Shown here piece after piece: positions 50,446 to 62,791 of a stretch of 64,000 bases of DNA. The stretch comes from JBOGOC01 sp050747525 (GTDB lineage Bacteria > Acidobacteriota > Polarisedimenticolia > JACPZX01 > DASXTC01), in the NCBI GenBank assembly GCA_050747525.1, contig JBOGOC010000061.1, forward strand, positions 1 to 64,000, given 5' to 3'. Positions within the stretch are counted from its first letter, which is position 1. Each line of letters begins with the position of its first letter. A program made the position numbers and the translations under genes. The notes beneath the pieces are model-generated. The model saw nothing but the letters and a program-made list of their open reading frames with translations. It had not been told where the DNA came from and searched no databases.

Positions 50446-51777
50446 ATGAAGGCACTGTTGCCAGGCGCCCTGCTGGCCGTGCTGGCATGCATGGCGCCGG
50501 CGGCCGAGGACGCCGCCGAGTCCCGTCGCGCCGATCTGGCGCAATTCCGCACCCAGGTCCTGGGAAAAGATCGCTCCTACTCACCCGAGGCCCGCGCGCA
50601 GGCGGAATCGCGTCTGGCGCGGCTCGAGTCGACCGCCGGCGAGGTCAGCCCGGCCTTCTTCGAGCTGGAGCTGGCCCGGATCGTGGCCCTGGCGGACAAC
50701 GGGCACACCGTGTACTTCGCGGGTTCGCGCTCGCGCCGGTTCAACCGGGTGAACGTCCGGCTCGTCCCGTTCGGCGAGGACTTCTACGTCCTGCACGCGA
50801 AGGAGCCGGACAACGATCTGCTGGGCGCCCGCCTCGTGGCCATCGACGGCCAGCCCGTCGCCAAGGCTCGGGAGGCCGCGCGCACTCTGGCCGGCGGCAC
50901 GGCGGCGTGGCGCGATCGCTCGGCGCCGTATTTCCTGGAGAGCCCCGAGCAGATGCACGCGCTGGGCGTCACGACCGATCCGGAGGCCGCGGCCTACCGG
51001 TTCGAGGCGGTGGACGGGACGCCCGTCGAGCGGCGCCTGGCCGCGGGAAAGGGGAATCCGGTCGGTGGTAATTTCGATCGATGGTTCTATCCGGGGACTA
51101 CGGAATCGAAGGACGGACCCTGGCGCGCCCTCCTCACGGCCGAGAGAGCGCCCTGGGCGCTTCAGGATCCCGAGTCTCCGTTCCGGTGGCGCGACGCCCC
51201 GGAGATGGGGGCGATGATCATCGAGCTGCGGCAGAGCACCGACCGCAACGGCCGGTCCATCGAGGCCTTCTTCGAGGAGATGACGCAGCGCCTCCGTGAG
51301 GAGAAGCCGCGCAACCTGGTGCTCGACATGCGCATGAACGGCGGCGGAGACCTCACCCGCACGCGCGATTTCATGCAGTCGCTGCCGGGGCTGGTTCCGG
51401 GGCGCATCTTCGCGCTGATCAGCCCGTGGACCTTCTCGGCCGCCATCTCGAGCCTCGGGTATCTGGAGCAGGCCGCGCCGGAGCGGGTGACCCTGGTCGG
51501 CGAGCCGGTGGGGGACAGGCTGCGGTTCTGGGCCGAAGGCCAGCCCGTGGAGCTGCCCTGGTCCCACGCCGTCATCCTCATCGCCACCCAGCGGCACGAC
51601 TACCTGAACGGCTGCCGCACCTTCGACGACTGCCACGCGGAGGTGAGGCGCCGTCCCATCAGCGTTCCCACGCTGCAGCCCGACCTCGCGGCTCCCTGGA
51701 CCATCGGGGCCTACCGATCCGGACGGGACCCCGCCATGGAGGCGGTCCAGGAGGCGCTCGGGCACCCGGCGCGTTGA
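50446..51777 (+). CDS. Secreted S41-like serine peptidase
   Basis: A 443-residue exported protein. The signal peptide (MKALLPGALLAVLACMAPAA) is followed by a helical region and a small PDZ-like part (RLVAIDGQPVAKARE). The S41 tail has NLVLDMRMNGGG and the presumed nucleophile in ISPWTFSAA. A lysine or second catalytic residue is not clearly placed, so it may be an unusual member. I chose the ATG at 50446 with GGAGG upstream. It faces the atp genes in the same direction, about 125 bases ahead, but its function is unrelated. Confidence 0.7.
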   Translation: MKALLPGALLAVLACMAPAAEDAAESRRADLAQFRTQVLGKDRSYSPEARAQAESRLARLESTAGEVSPAFFELELARIVALADNGHTVYFAGSRSRRFNRVNVRLVPFGEDFYVLHAKEPDNDLLGARLVAIDGQPVAKAREAARTLAGGTAAWRDRSAPYFLESPEQMHALGVTTDPEAAAYRFEAVDGTPVERRLAAGKGNPVGGNFDRWFYPGTTESKDGPWRALLTAERAPWALQDPESPFRWRDAPEMGAMIIELRQSTDRNGRSIEAFFEEMTQRLREEKPRNLVLDMRMNGGGDLTRTRDFMQSLPGLVPGRIFALISPWTFSAAISSLGYLEQAAPERVTLVGEPVGDRLRFWAEGQPVELPWSHAVILIATQRHDYLNGCRTFDDCHAEVRRRPISVPTLQPDLAAPWTIGAYRSGRDPAMEAVQEALGHPAR

Positions 51778-51901
51778 CCCCGCGTCGGGCCCCGTGATAG
51801 ATTTCGCGTTCATTTTCTGCGGGATGAGTGCGTTTCGTCACGGGTTGTCCGTCAACGATGCCCGGCGAGACGGCTGTGGGAGTCCCGCTCCCGGTGACAC
51901 C

Positions 51902-52444
51902 TTGGCCGACTCGGACATCGCGACCAGCTACGCGACGGCGCTCCTGGAAGCGCTCAAGAGCCCGGACGATCTCCAGCGCGTGGGGAAGGACCTGGAGTCG
52001 ATCGCGGCGCTGCTCGCGGACGTTCCCTCCATTCCCAGGCTCCTCGACAACCCCGGCCAGCCCATGGCGCGGCGGCTGGAGGTGCTCGACGGCCTGCTGA
52101 ACCGTCTCAAGGCGCACGACGCCACGCGCCGCTTCTTCCACCTGGTGCTCGAGAAGGGACGGGTGCGTGATCTCCACGAGATCATCGCGCGGTTCCAGAA
52201 GCTGCGCGACGAGCGGCTCAACCTGGCCACCGCCGAGGTGACCACGGCGGTGCCGCTCGAGCCCAAGCTGCGCGCCGAGTGGGAGCGCAGGCTGGCGAAG
52301 ATGACGGGGCGCGAGGTGCGCGTGACCTACAAGACAGACAGCGGGCTGCTGGGAGGGGCCCTCACCCGCGTGGGCTCCGTGGTGTACGACGGCAGCCTGC
52401 GCACGCAGCTTTCCAGATTCAGGGAACGTCTCGTCAAGGGATAG
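51902..52444 (+). CDS. atpH: ATP synthase delta subunit
   Basis: Links F1 to the b stalk. The 180 residues open with ADSDIATSYATALLEALK, the usual OSCP start. KLRDERLNLATAEVTTAVPL and the C-terminal GGALTRVGSVVYDGSLRTQL are conserved. A TTG at 51902 gives the standard N-terminus; the frame also allows an ATG at 51824, giving 26 extra residues without family similarity. It begins the F1 set. Confidence 0.9.
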   Translation: MADSDIATSYATALLEALKSPDDLQRVGKDLESIAALLADVPSIPRLLDNPGQPMARRLEVLDGLLNRLKAHDATRRFFHLVLEKGRVRDLHEIIARFQKLRDERLNLATAEVTTAVPLEPKLRAEWERRLAKMTGREVRVTYKTDSGLLGGALTRVGSVVYDGSLRTQLSRFRERLVKG

Positions 52445-52460
52445 GAGAACAGGGAGACTC

Positions 52461-53975
<1,515 letters not shown>

Positions 53976-53981
53976 TCCGCC

Positions 53982-54836
53982 ATGGCCAACGTCCGTGACA
54001 TCCGGCGGCGCATCCGCAGCGTCCGCAACACGCAGCAGGTGACCAAAGCCATGAAGATGGTGGCGGCGGCCAAGCTGCGTCGCTCCCAGGAGCGCATCCT
54101 GGCGACGCGCCCCTATGCCCTCCAGATGAAGTCGGTGCTGGCCAGCCTGGCCACGCGCGCCAACCCCGAGGCGCACCCGCTGCTGGCCATGCGCGAGGGG
54201 GGCACGGTCGAAGTGGTGATCGTCACGGCGGACAAAGGTCTGTGCGGCGGGTTCAACACCAACATCGTGAAGCGGGCCACCCAGTTCATCGAGCAGCACA
54301 AGGAGCGCGGCGTGAGCCTGCACCTGATCGGGCGCAAGGGGCGCGACGTCCTGCGCCGGCGCCGGCACACCATCCTGAGCGAGCACGTCGACCTGTTCCG
54401 CAACATCGAATACAAGGATGCGGCGGAGATCGCGCGGGCTCTCATGAAGCGTTACATCGCGGGGGAGATGGGCGCCGTCTACATCATCTACAACGAGTTC
54501 AAGTCGGTCATCCAGCAGCGGGTGACCGTCGAGAGGCTGCTTCCCATCGAGCGGATCGAGCCCGAGCCCGACCCGAAGCCCCAGGACTACATCTACGAGC
54601 CATCGGCCGATGCGCTTCTGGACAGCCTTCTGCCGCGCCACGTGGAGTTCCAGGTGCTGCGCGCGCTGTACGAATCGGCGGCGGGGGAGTTCGGCGCCCG
54701 CATGTCCGCCATGGACGCCGCCACCCGCAACGCCGACGAGATGATCCACACACTGACCCTGACCATGAACCGCGTGCGCCAGGCCACCATCACCAAGGAG
54801 ATCATTGAGGTGGTGAGCGGCGCAGAAGCGACCTAG
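53982..54836 (+). CDS. atpG: ATP synthase gamma subunit
   Basis: The 284-residue central rotor shaft. N- and C-terminal coiled coils are RRRIRSVRNTQQVTKAMKMV and ATRNADEMIHTLTLTMNRVR. The middle domain holds VTADKGLCGGFNTNIVK. It is 6 bases after atpA. Confidence 0.96.
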   Translation: MANVRDIRRRIRSVRNTQQVTKAMKMVAAAKLRRSQERILATRPYALQMKSVLASLATRANPEAHPLLAMREGGTVEVVIVTADKGLCGGFNTNIVKRATQFIEQHKERGVSLHLIGRKGRDVLRRRRHTILSEHVDLFRNIEYKDAAEIARALMKRYIAGEMGAVYIIYNEFKSVIQQRVTVERLLPIERIEPEPDPKPQDYIYEPSADALLDSLLPRHVEFQVLRALYESAAGEFGARMSAMDAATRNADEMIHTLTLTMNRVRQATITKEIIEVVSGAEAT

Positions 54837-54843
54837 GAGAGCC

Positions 54844-56258
<1,415 letters not shown>

Positions 56259-56262
<4 letters not shown>

Positions 56263-56654
56263 TCCACCTGAACATCGTGACCCCGAACCGCAAGGTGGTG
56301 GACCGCCAGGTGGACGAGGTGGTCCTGCCGGGGTCTGAGGGGTACCTGGGGGTCCTTCCCGGCCACGCGCCGCTCCTCACGGCGCTTCACGTGGGCGAGA
56401 TCTCGTACCGCGCCGAGGGGGCCACCCACTACGCCGCCGTGGCCTGGGGGTTCGCCGAGGTGCACGACGACCAGGTGACCATCCTGGCCGAAACGGCCGA
56501 GCGTGCCGAGGAGATCGATCTGGATCGCGCGAAGCGCGCGCAGCAGCGTGCCGAAGAGCAGCTGCGTCAGGGAGGAGACGATGTCGACTGGGACCTGGCG
56601 CGCGTGGCGCTCATGAAGGCCATGGCCCGGATCCGTGTCGCCGAGAGGGTTTAG
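56259..56654 (+). CDS. atpC: ATP synthase epsilon subunit
   Basis: The 131-residue epsilon. Its beta-sandwich (LNIVTPNRKVVDRQVDEVVL, GYLGVLPGHAPLLTAL) and C-terminal two-helix region (EEIDLDRAKRAQQRAEEQL) can inhibit ATP hydrolysis. The start is a GTG overlapping atpD. The TAG at its end is directly followed, in the same frame, by a glycosyltransferase reading frame. Confidence 0.95.
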
Positions 56655-57389
56655 ATCCCAGCTCCCCGGCTTTCCGTCGTCGTTCCCGCCTACAACGAGG
56701 AGGGGCGTCTCGGCCCGTCCCTGGCGGCGATCCTCGCATGGGCGCGCAGCGCGCCCTGGCCCGTGGAGGTCGTCGTGGTGGACGACGGCTCCTCGGACCG
56801 CACCGCCGCCATCGCCCGCCACGCCCTGTCCGGCTGGGCCGACGCCAAGGTCTTCTCCAACCCGGGGAACCGGGGCAAGGGGTACAGCATCCGCCACGGC
56901 GTGCTGGAGTCGCGCGGTGATCTGGTGCTGGTGACCGACGCCGACCTGTCCACTCCCATCGAGGATGCCGGGTTGCTGCTGGAGCGCATGACCCGCCAGG
57001 GGGGCGGGATCGTCATCGGCTCGCGGGGGCTTCCCGACTCCAACGTGGAAGTGCACCAGAACGCCGTGCGCGAGGCGATGGGGAAGGTGTTCAACCGCAT
57101 CGTGCGGTGGATGACGGGGCTTCCGTTCCACGACACGCAGTGCGGGTTCAAGCTGATGACGCGGGCCGAGGCCGCCCCCATCTTCGCTCGCGCGCGCATC
57201 GACGGGTTCAGCTACGACGTCGAGCTGCTCTACGTCGCCATGCGGCGCGGCGTGAAGGTGGCCGAGGTGCCGGTCACCTGGCGCAACGCCCCCGGCTCGA
57301 AGGTGGGCGTGCTGACCGATCCGCTGCGCATGCTGCGCGACGTCTGGCGCGTGCGGCGCTGGCACGCACGGGGGATGTATGGCGGCTGA
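56655..57389 (+). CDS. Family 2 glycosyltransferase (dolichyl-phosphate-type)
   Basis: The N-terminal PAPRLSVVVPAYNEEGR and VVVVDDGSSDRT with VTDADLSTPIED are hallmarks of the GT-A fold, together with RWMTGLPFHDTQCGFKLM. It likely transfers a sugar to a polyprenyl phosphate. No ATG, GTG or TTG precedes the conserved N-terminus; the frame begins right after the atpC TAG with ATC 56655, and GAGAGGG lies upstream. A later GTG at 56763 would delete the first strand and PAYNE. So an AUC start or stop readthrough from atpC should be considered. No membrane helix is present. Confidence 0.83.
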   Translation: MPAPRLSVVVPAYNEEGRLGPSLAAILAWARSAPWPVEVVVVDDGSSDRTAAIARHALSGWADAKVFSNPGNRGKGYSIRHGVLESRGDLVLVTDADLSTPIEDAGLLLERMTRQGGGIVIGSRGLPDSNVEVHQNAVREAMGKVFNRIVRWMTGLPFHDTQCGFKLMTRAEAAPIFARARIDGFSYDVELLYVAMRRGVKVAEVPVTWRNAPGSKVGVLTDPLRMLRDVWRVRRWHARGMYGG

Positions 57390-57897
57390 GACGCGGGCCC
57401 GGCCCCGCGATCCGCGACGCAAGGTCGTCTCCCAGCGCGCGGCGGCCTCCGCCGTGCGAGCGGCCCGACGGGCGGGGCGCCGCATCGTGCTGACCAACGG
57501 CGTGTTCGACCTGCTCCATCACGGCCACGTCATGCTGCTGCACAAGGCCCGCGGCCTGGGAGACCTGCTGGTGGTGGCGGTCAACAGCGACGCCTCGGTG
57601 AGGAGGCTGAAGGGGCCGCAGCGTCCCGTCGTGAAACAGGCCGACCGCGCCCGCATGCTGGCGGCGCTCGAGGCGGTCGATCTGGTGGTGCTGTTCGGCG
57701 AAGACACGCCCCTGCGCGTGATCCGGGCCGTGCAGCCGGATGTTCTGGTGAAGGGGGGCGACTGGAAGGCCGGCGCCATCGTGGGTAAAGATGTCGTCGA
57801 AGGGCGTGGCGGACGCGTGGTTCGCGTCCCTGTGCTCGAGGGGGTCTCGACCACAGCCATCGTGAGACGCATCCGCCGACCCCCTGGAGGGAGATGA
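57379..57897 (+). CDS. hldC: D-glycero-beta-D-manno-heptose 1-phosphate adenylyltransferase
   Basis: Makes ADP-heptose for lipopolysaccharide core. The 172-residue nucleotidyltransferase has LTNGVFDLLHHGHVMLLHKA (HxGH), VNSDASVRRLKGP, VVLFGEDTPLRVI and GVSTTAIVRRI. It is the stand-alone adenylyl half of HldE (RfaE2). It implies a heptose-containing outer membrane. It overlaps the glycosyltransferase and mfd at both ends. Confidence 0.92.
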   Translation: MAAETRARPRDPRRKVVSQRAAASAVRAARRAGRRIVLTNGVFDLLHHGHVMLLHKARGLGDLLVVAVNSDASVRRLKGPQRPVVKQADRARMLAALEAVDLVVLFGEDTPLRVIRAVQPDVLVKGGDWKAGAIVGKDVVEGRGGRVVRVPVLEGVSTTAIVRRIRRPPGGR

Positions 57898-60800
57898 AGG
57901 GATCCCCATCGCGCATCGACTCCCCCCTGCTGGCCATCGAGGGGCTGGGGACACCTCCGCTCACGCTGGTCGGCCTCCCTCCCGCCGCGCGCGCTCTGGC
58001 GTTGCTCCAGATGGCTGCCACATGGGAGCGCCCTCTGGTCGTGGTGACCAGCGGGGACGCTGAGGCCGATCGGCTCACCTCCGACCTGCGGTCCCTGGCC
58101 GGGCTCACCGGCGCGCTCGATCCGGACGCCATCGTCACCTTCCCCGCGCTCGACGCCGATCCCTGGGACGGCATCAGCGCGCACTCGCGCGTCGCGGTCG
58201 AGCGCATGCGCTCGTTCTGGCGGCTCCGCCAGGGAGAGGCCCGCCTCACGGTGATTCCGGCGAGGGCCCTGCTTCTGCCCGTCCCTCCCGAGAGCGCCCT
58301 GGAGCCGTTCTTCATCCTGGTGCGGGAAGGAGATCGCTTCCCCTACGCCGATGACGCCGCCTGGTACCAGTCGGCGCGCTACCGGCGCGTGGACCTGGTG
58401 AGCGAGCCCGGGGAGTATTCGCGCCGCGGCGGCATCCTGGACATCTTCCCGCCGGTGGCCGACGAGCCGGTGCGCATCGAGCTGGAAGGGGATCGGGTCG
58501 TGTCGATGCGCCGGTTCAACCCGGCCGACCAGCGCTCCACCGGACGGGTCGCGTCCGCCGCGCTCTCTCCCGCGCGCGAGACGGTGATGGGGCGCCCCGA
58601 GAAGGACAACCTGCGCGCGGCGCTGGCGGGCGGCTCGGCCGGCAGGCGGCTGGCCGAGGAGCTGGAGACGCGCGGGTCGTTCGCCGGGATGTCGGCGTGC
58701 GCCCGGGTCATCTACCCGCGTGCCCAGGACCTGCCCGACGCCATCGCCGCGCACTCCCCCGACGAGCCGGTGATGGTGGCCCACGAGCTGGAGCTGATGC
58801 TCGAGCAGCTGCGCCAGGAGCGCGCCGGGATGCTGCGGGCGGGACGCGACGACGCGGCGGGGCTTCCCGGCCCGGAGCAGCTGATGGTCTCCGCGGAGGC
58901 CCTGGAGTCGTCCCTGCGCCGGGCCCCGGTGCGGCTGCGCGCGCTCGACATCGCCGACGAGGACGCGGGAAACCGGACCGTCCATGCCTTCCGCGCCACC
59001 ACCATGTCGTCCTACCGCGGGCGGATGGGCGACCTGATGGACTTCGTGCGCGCCGAGCGGGTTGCCGGGCGGGCCGTGTGGTTCCTGGTGAAGAGCGAAG
59101 GGCGCGCGCGACTGGTGAAGCGCCTGCTCGACGACCACGAGCTGGAGGCGAAGGAGCCCGGCGACCCCGACGCCGGGCTGGTGATCGGGGTGGCCGGGAT
59201 CAGCGCGGGGTTCGTGCTGCCGGAGGCGGGGCTCACCGTCATCGCCGAGCACGAGGTATTCGGTGAGGAGGCCCGCTACCGCAAGAAGAGCGTCATCCCC
59301 ACCTTCACCTCCGACTTCCGCGACCTGAACATCGGGGACCTCGTCGTGCACGTGGACCACGGCATCGGCCGCTACGAAGGGCTCTCGCGGGTGCCGGGCG
59401 ACGGCCAGGACGTGGACGTGATGGTGCTGTCGTACCACGGCCAGGACAAGCTGTTCGTGCCGATCACGCGGCTCGACCTGGTGCAGAAGTACAGCGGAGC
59501 GGGGGCGCGATCTCCCGCGCTCGACAAGCTGGGAGGGACCGGCTGGGCCAGGACCCGCCAGAAGATCAAGAAGGCCATGCAGGACATGGCCGCCGAGCTG
59601 CTGAACCTGTACGCCTCGCGCAAGACGGCGCAGTCGCACGCCTTCGGCCTGGACACCGCCTGGCAGCAGGAATTCGAGGCGGCCTTCCCCTACGAGCTGA
59701 CCATGGATCAGCAGATCGCGGTCAACGAGATCAAGCGCGACATGGAGAGCACGGTCCCCATGGACCGCCTGCTGTGCGGCGACGTGGGGTTCGGCAAGAC
59801 CGAGGTAGCCATGCGCGCCGCCTTCAAGGCGGTGATGGAGGGAAGGCAGGTGGCGGTGCTGGCCCCCACCACGGTGCTGGTCTTCCAGCACCAGAACACC
59901 TTCCGCGAGCGATTCGGGCCCTTTCCGGCGCGCATCGAAAGCCTGTCACGCTTCCGCTCCCCCAAGGAGCAGAAGGCCATCGTGGCCGCCGCCGCGGCGG
60001 GGAAAGTGGACGTCCTGATCGGCACCCACCGGATGCTCTCGCAGGACGTGTCGTTCAAGGACCTGGGGCTGCTGATCGTGGACGAGGAGCAGCGCTTCGG
60101 CGTGTCGCACAAGGAGAAGATCAAGAAGCTGCGCCACAACGTGCACGTGCTGACCATGACGGCCACGCCCATCCCGCGCACCCTGCAGATGTCGCTGATG
60201 GGGGTGCGCGATCTGTCGGTCATCGAGACGCCCCCCGAGAACCGCCTCGCCATCCAGACGCACCTGCTCCCCTTCAAGGAAGCGGTGCTGGAGCCCGCCA
60301 TCCGGCACGAGCTGGCCCGCGACGGGCAGGTCTACTTCGTGCACAACCGCGTGGAGAGCGTCTACGCCATGGCGGCGCTGCTGCGCAAGCTGGTGCCGGA
60401 GGCGAAGTACGGCGTGGCGCATGGACAGATGCCCGAAGGCGAGCTGGAGGACAGCATGATGAAGTTCCTGCGCGGGGATTTCCACGTGCTGGTGTCCACC
60501 ACCATCATCGAGAACGGGCTGGACATCCCGCGCGTGAACACGCTCATCGTGAATCGGGCCGACCAGTTCGGACTGTCGCAGCTCTACCAGCTGCGCGGAC
60601 GGATCGGGCGCTCCGATCGCCAGGCCTACGCCTACCTGATGGTGCCCCCGGAGCGGACCCTGACCGAGGTGGCCCGCAAGCGGCTCAAGACCTTGCAGGA
60701 ATTCTCGGACCTGGGGTCCGGGTTCCGCATCGCGGCCATGGACCTGGAGATCCGCGGGGCGGGCAACCTGCTGGGCCCGGCGCAGCACGGGCACATCGCC

Positions 60801-61310
60801 GCAGTGGGATTCGAGCTGTACGTTCGCATGCTGGAGCGCGCCGTGCTGGACATGAAGGAAGGCGAGGCGGAGGTGGTGGAAGGAAGGGCCGCCATCAACC
60901 TGGCGGTGAGCCTGAAGCTGCCAGAAAGCTACGTCTCCGACGAGCACCACCGGCTGATGTTCTACAAGAAGATCTCGTCGGTGACGTCGCTCGACGACCT
61001 GGACCGCATCCGCGACGAGATGCAGGACCGCTATGGGCGCCTCCCTGCCGAAGGGCTCAACCTGCTGCAGGTGGCCGGCATCCGCATCCTCGCGGAGCGC
61101 CTGCGCGTGCAGCAGCTGGACTACCGCGCGGGGAGCCTCTCGGTGAAGTTCAGCGAGACGACACCGGTGGATCCCGAGACGCTGATGCGCTTCGTGGCCA
61201 AGAGGCCCGACGCGTCGTTCTCCCCGCCGGGCCTGCTGAGGATCAAAGGAGATCTCCCCGAGGCGCCGCGCCTGGCCCTGGCGCGCGAGGTCCTGACGGC
61301 ACTGGCGTGA
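57894..61310 (+). CDS. mfd: Transcription-repair coupling factor Mfd
   Basis: A 1138-residue translocase that removes stalled RNA polymerase and recruits UvrA. The UvrB-like N-terminus has GEYSRRGGILDIFPP. The RNAP-interaction domain has LNIGDLVVHVDHGIGRYEG. The RecG-like motor has CGDVGFGKTEVAMRA (628-642), DEEQRFGVSHKEK and TATPIPRTL. The TRCF C-terminal domain ends it. The ATG overlaps hldC. Confidence 0.97.
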   Translation: MKGSPSRIDSPLLAIEGLGTPPLTLVGLPPAARALALLQMAATWERPLVVVTSGDAEADRLTSDLRSLAGLTGALDPDAIVTFPALDADPWDGISAHSRVAVERMRSFWRLRQGEARLTVIPARALLLPVPPESALEPFFILVREGDRFPYADDAAWYQSARYRRVDLVSEPGEYSRRGGILDIFPPVADEPVRIELEGDRVVSMRRFNPADQRSTGRVASAALSPARETVMGRPEKDNLRAALAGGSAGRRLAEELETRGSFAGMSACARVIYPRAQDLPDAIAAHSPDEPVMVAHELELMLEQLRQERAGMLRAGRDDAAGLPGPEQLMVSAEALESSLRRAPVRLRALDIADEDAGNRTVHAFRATTMSSYRGRMGDLMDFVRAERVAGRAVWFLVKSEGRARLVKRLLDDHELEAKEPGDPDAGLVIGVAGISAGFVLPEAGLTVIAEHEVFGEEARYRKKSVIPTFTSDFRDLNIGDLVVHVDHGIGRYEGLSRVPGDGQDVDVMVLSYHGQDKLFVPITRLDLVQKYSGAGARSPALDKLGGTGWARTRQKIKKAMQDMAAELLNLYASRKTAQSHAFGLDTAWQQEFEAAFPYELTMDQQIAVNEIKRDMESTVPMDRLLCGDVGFGKTEVAMRAAFKAVMEGRQVAVLAPTTVLVFQHQNTFRERFGPFPARIESLSRFRSPKEQKAIVAAAAAGKVDVLIGTHRMLSQDVSFKDLGLLIVDEEQRFGVSHKEKIKKLRHNVHVLTMTATPIPRTLQMSLMGVRDLSVIETPPENRLAIQTHLLPFKEAVLEPAIRHELARDGQVYFVHNRVESVYAMAALLRKLVPEAKYGVAHGQMPEGELEDSMMKFLRGDFHVLVSTTIIENGLDIPRVNTLIVNRADQFGLSQLYQLRGRIGRSDRQAYAYLMVPPERTLTEVARKRLKTLQEFSDLGSGFRIAAMDLEIRGAGNLLGPAQHGHIAAVGFELYVRMLERAVLDMKEGEAEVVEGRAAINLAVSLKLPESYVSDEHHRLMFYKKISSVTSLDDLDRIRDEMQDRYGRLPAEGLNLLQVAGIRILAERLRVQQLDYRAGSLSVKFSETTPVDPETLMRFVAKRPDASFSPPGLLRIKGDLPEAPRLALAREVLTALA

Positions 61311-62135
61311 TGCAGCCGCGAACTCAAGGGGCCGGCTTCACAGGACTGCGGTGGCTCGTGGGAGTTGCCGGTATGGTCAGTCTGGCCGGGATCGCGGCTT
61401 TCCTCGGGCAGCGATGGCTGCTCTATCCGGCGCCCCCCGTGGGCGGCGGCGAGCTGGTCCTTCCCCCGGGGGTCGAGCGCGTGTGGCTCGAATCCCCGGG
61501 CGTTCGAGCGGAAGCCGTCCTCCTGCCGGCGACGGCCCCGCCGCGCGATCGGCCGGGGCCGATCCTTCTGTTCGCGCACGGCAACGGGGAGCTGATCGAT
61601 TTCTGGATGGACGCGTTCGGTGCTCTTCGTGACGCGGGCGCTTCCATCCTGCTGGTCGAGTACCCGGGCTACGGCAGGTCGTCCGGGACTCCTTCCCAGG
61701 CCTCGATCACACGGACCATGGTGGCGGCCTACGACTGGGCGATCGCCCGGCCCGGAGTCGAAGCGGGACGCATCGTCGGGTACGGGCGCTCGCTGGGCGG
61801 TGGAGCCATCTGCGCCCTGGCCCTCGAGCGGCCGCTCGCGGCCGTCGTCCTGGAGTCGGTCTTCACCAGCGTCCGCGAGATCGCGAAGACTCACTTCGGC
61901 GTCCCGGGCTTTCTGGTCCGCGACCCCTACGACAACATCGCGGCGCTCGGAGCGTTCCGCGGCCCGGTTCTCCTGCTCCACGGCGAGCGCGACACCATCA
62001 TCCGCGAGCCACGCCCACCGCCTGCACGAGGCCGCTCCCGCCTCGGAGCTGCGGCTGCTTCCGTGCGGCCACAACGACTGCCCACGGCCGTGGCCCATCA
62101 TCGCCGACTTTCTCGCCAGGCACGAGATGCTGTGA
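61310..62135 (+). pseudogene. Alpha/beta hydrolase with a frameshift near its 3' end
   Basis: From ATG 61310 (overlapping the mfd TGA) the frame encodes a transmembrane N-terminus (WLVGVAGMVSLAGIAAFLG) and a hydrolase core: ILLFAHGNGELIDF, VEYPGYGRSSG, nucleophile GYGRSLGGG. At HGERDTII (about 62000) homology moves to another frame that gives ASHAHRLHEAAPASELRLL and GHNDCPRPW with the expected catalytic histidine, ending at TGA 62135. A net loss of two bases or gain of one around 62000-62010 explains it. A real mutation and a sequencing error look alike; without the shift the protein would be about 274 residues. The uncorrected frame runs on to 62296. Confidence 0.7.
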
Positions 62136-62154
62136 GTATGGCCGGGGGCCCTCG

Positions 62155-62790
62155 TCAGAAGCCCCAGCCCAGGATCAGGCCGGCGTGCAGTCCGCCCATG
62201 TTGATGGCATCCTGGGAGAAATCCCCGAGTCTCACATTGGCGCGCGAATGCCGCACATTGAACCCGAGGTTGAAGCGCTCCCCCAGTTTCCAGTAGATCC
62301 CGCCCCCGATCCAGATGCCGACCCCGTAGTCTCTATTGTCCGCGGAGGAGGAGCCACTGACAAACGGCGGGGGCGGGCTGGTGAGGTCGAATTCCAGCTC
62401 GCCTCGGACCAAGGCTAACCCGCCGCCTAGGTAAGGGCGCGTCGGGTTGTCGAATTCCCACGTCTTGCGGATCCCCGCGTCGATCTCGAACGTGCTCGCG
62501 GTGAGCTCGTAGGCGATCTCATAGCCATAGATGTTGAAGTCGCTCTCCTCGTCCACCGTCGAGCCCAGGATGTCCACGGCGATCATGACCGGCCATCCGG
62601 CCTGGCCGAATGACATCTCGAGGCCGAGATCGACCTGTTCAGAGAGGTCCGTCTGCCTGCCCTCGGACAAGTCGTCGACCAGCTTGCCTCCCACGAAGAA
62701 GTTGAAGGATTTCCTGACCTCGGACTGCGGCACGCTGGGAACGATCAGCAGAAGGACGAGCAACGGCAGGAAGATCCTGAGTCGGTGCAA
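62155..62790 (-). CDS. Outer-membrane beta-barrel protein (downstream tandem copy)
   Basis: A 211-residue OMP. It has a signal peptide (IFLPLLVLLLIVPSVPQ), then alternating strands with KSFNFFVGGKLVDDLSEG, an FEIDAGIRKTWEF strand and the C-terminal LILGWGF ending in phenylalanine, as expected for BAM recognition. It is paralogous to the next upstream gene along its full length. The start appears to be TTG 62790, almost touching the stop of its upstream copy. Function unknown, possibly a small porin or OmpX-like protein. Confidence 0.78.
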   Translation of the reverse strand: MHRLRIFLPLLVLLLIVPSVPQSEVRKSFNFFVGGKLVDDLSEGRQTDLSEQVDLGLEMSFGQAGWPVMIAVDILGSTVDEESDFNIYGYEIAYELTASTFEIDAGIRKTWEFDNPTRPYLGGGLALVRGELEFDLTSPPPPFVSGSSSADNRDYGVGIWIGGGIYWKLGERFNLGFNVRHSRANVRLGDFSQDAINMGGLHAGLILGWGF

Positions 62791-62791
62791 C

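Noticed and set aside
59774..61309. In-frame upstream extension of the hydrolase frame through mfd
   Set aside because: It is a shadow frame within mfd; the real start is ATG 61310.
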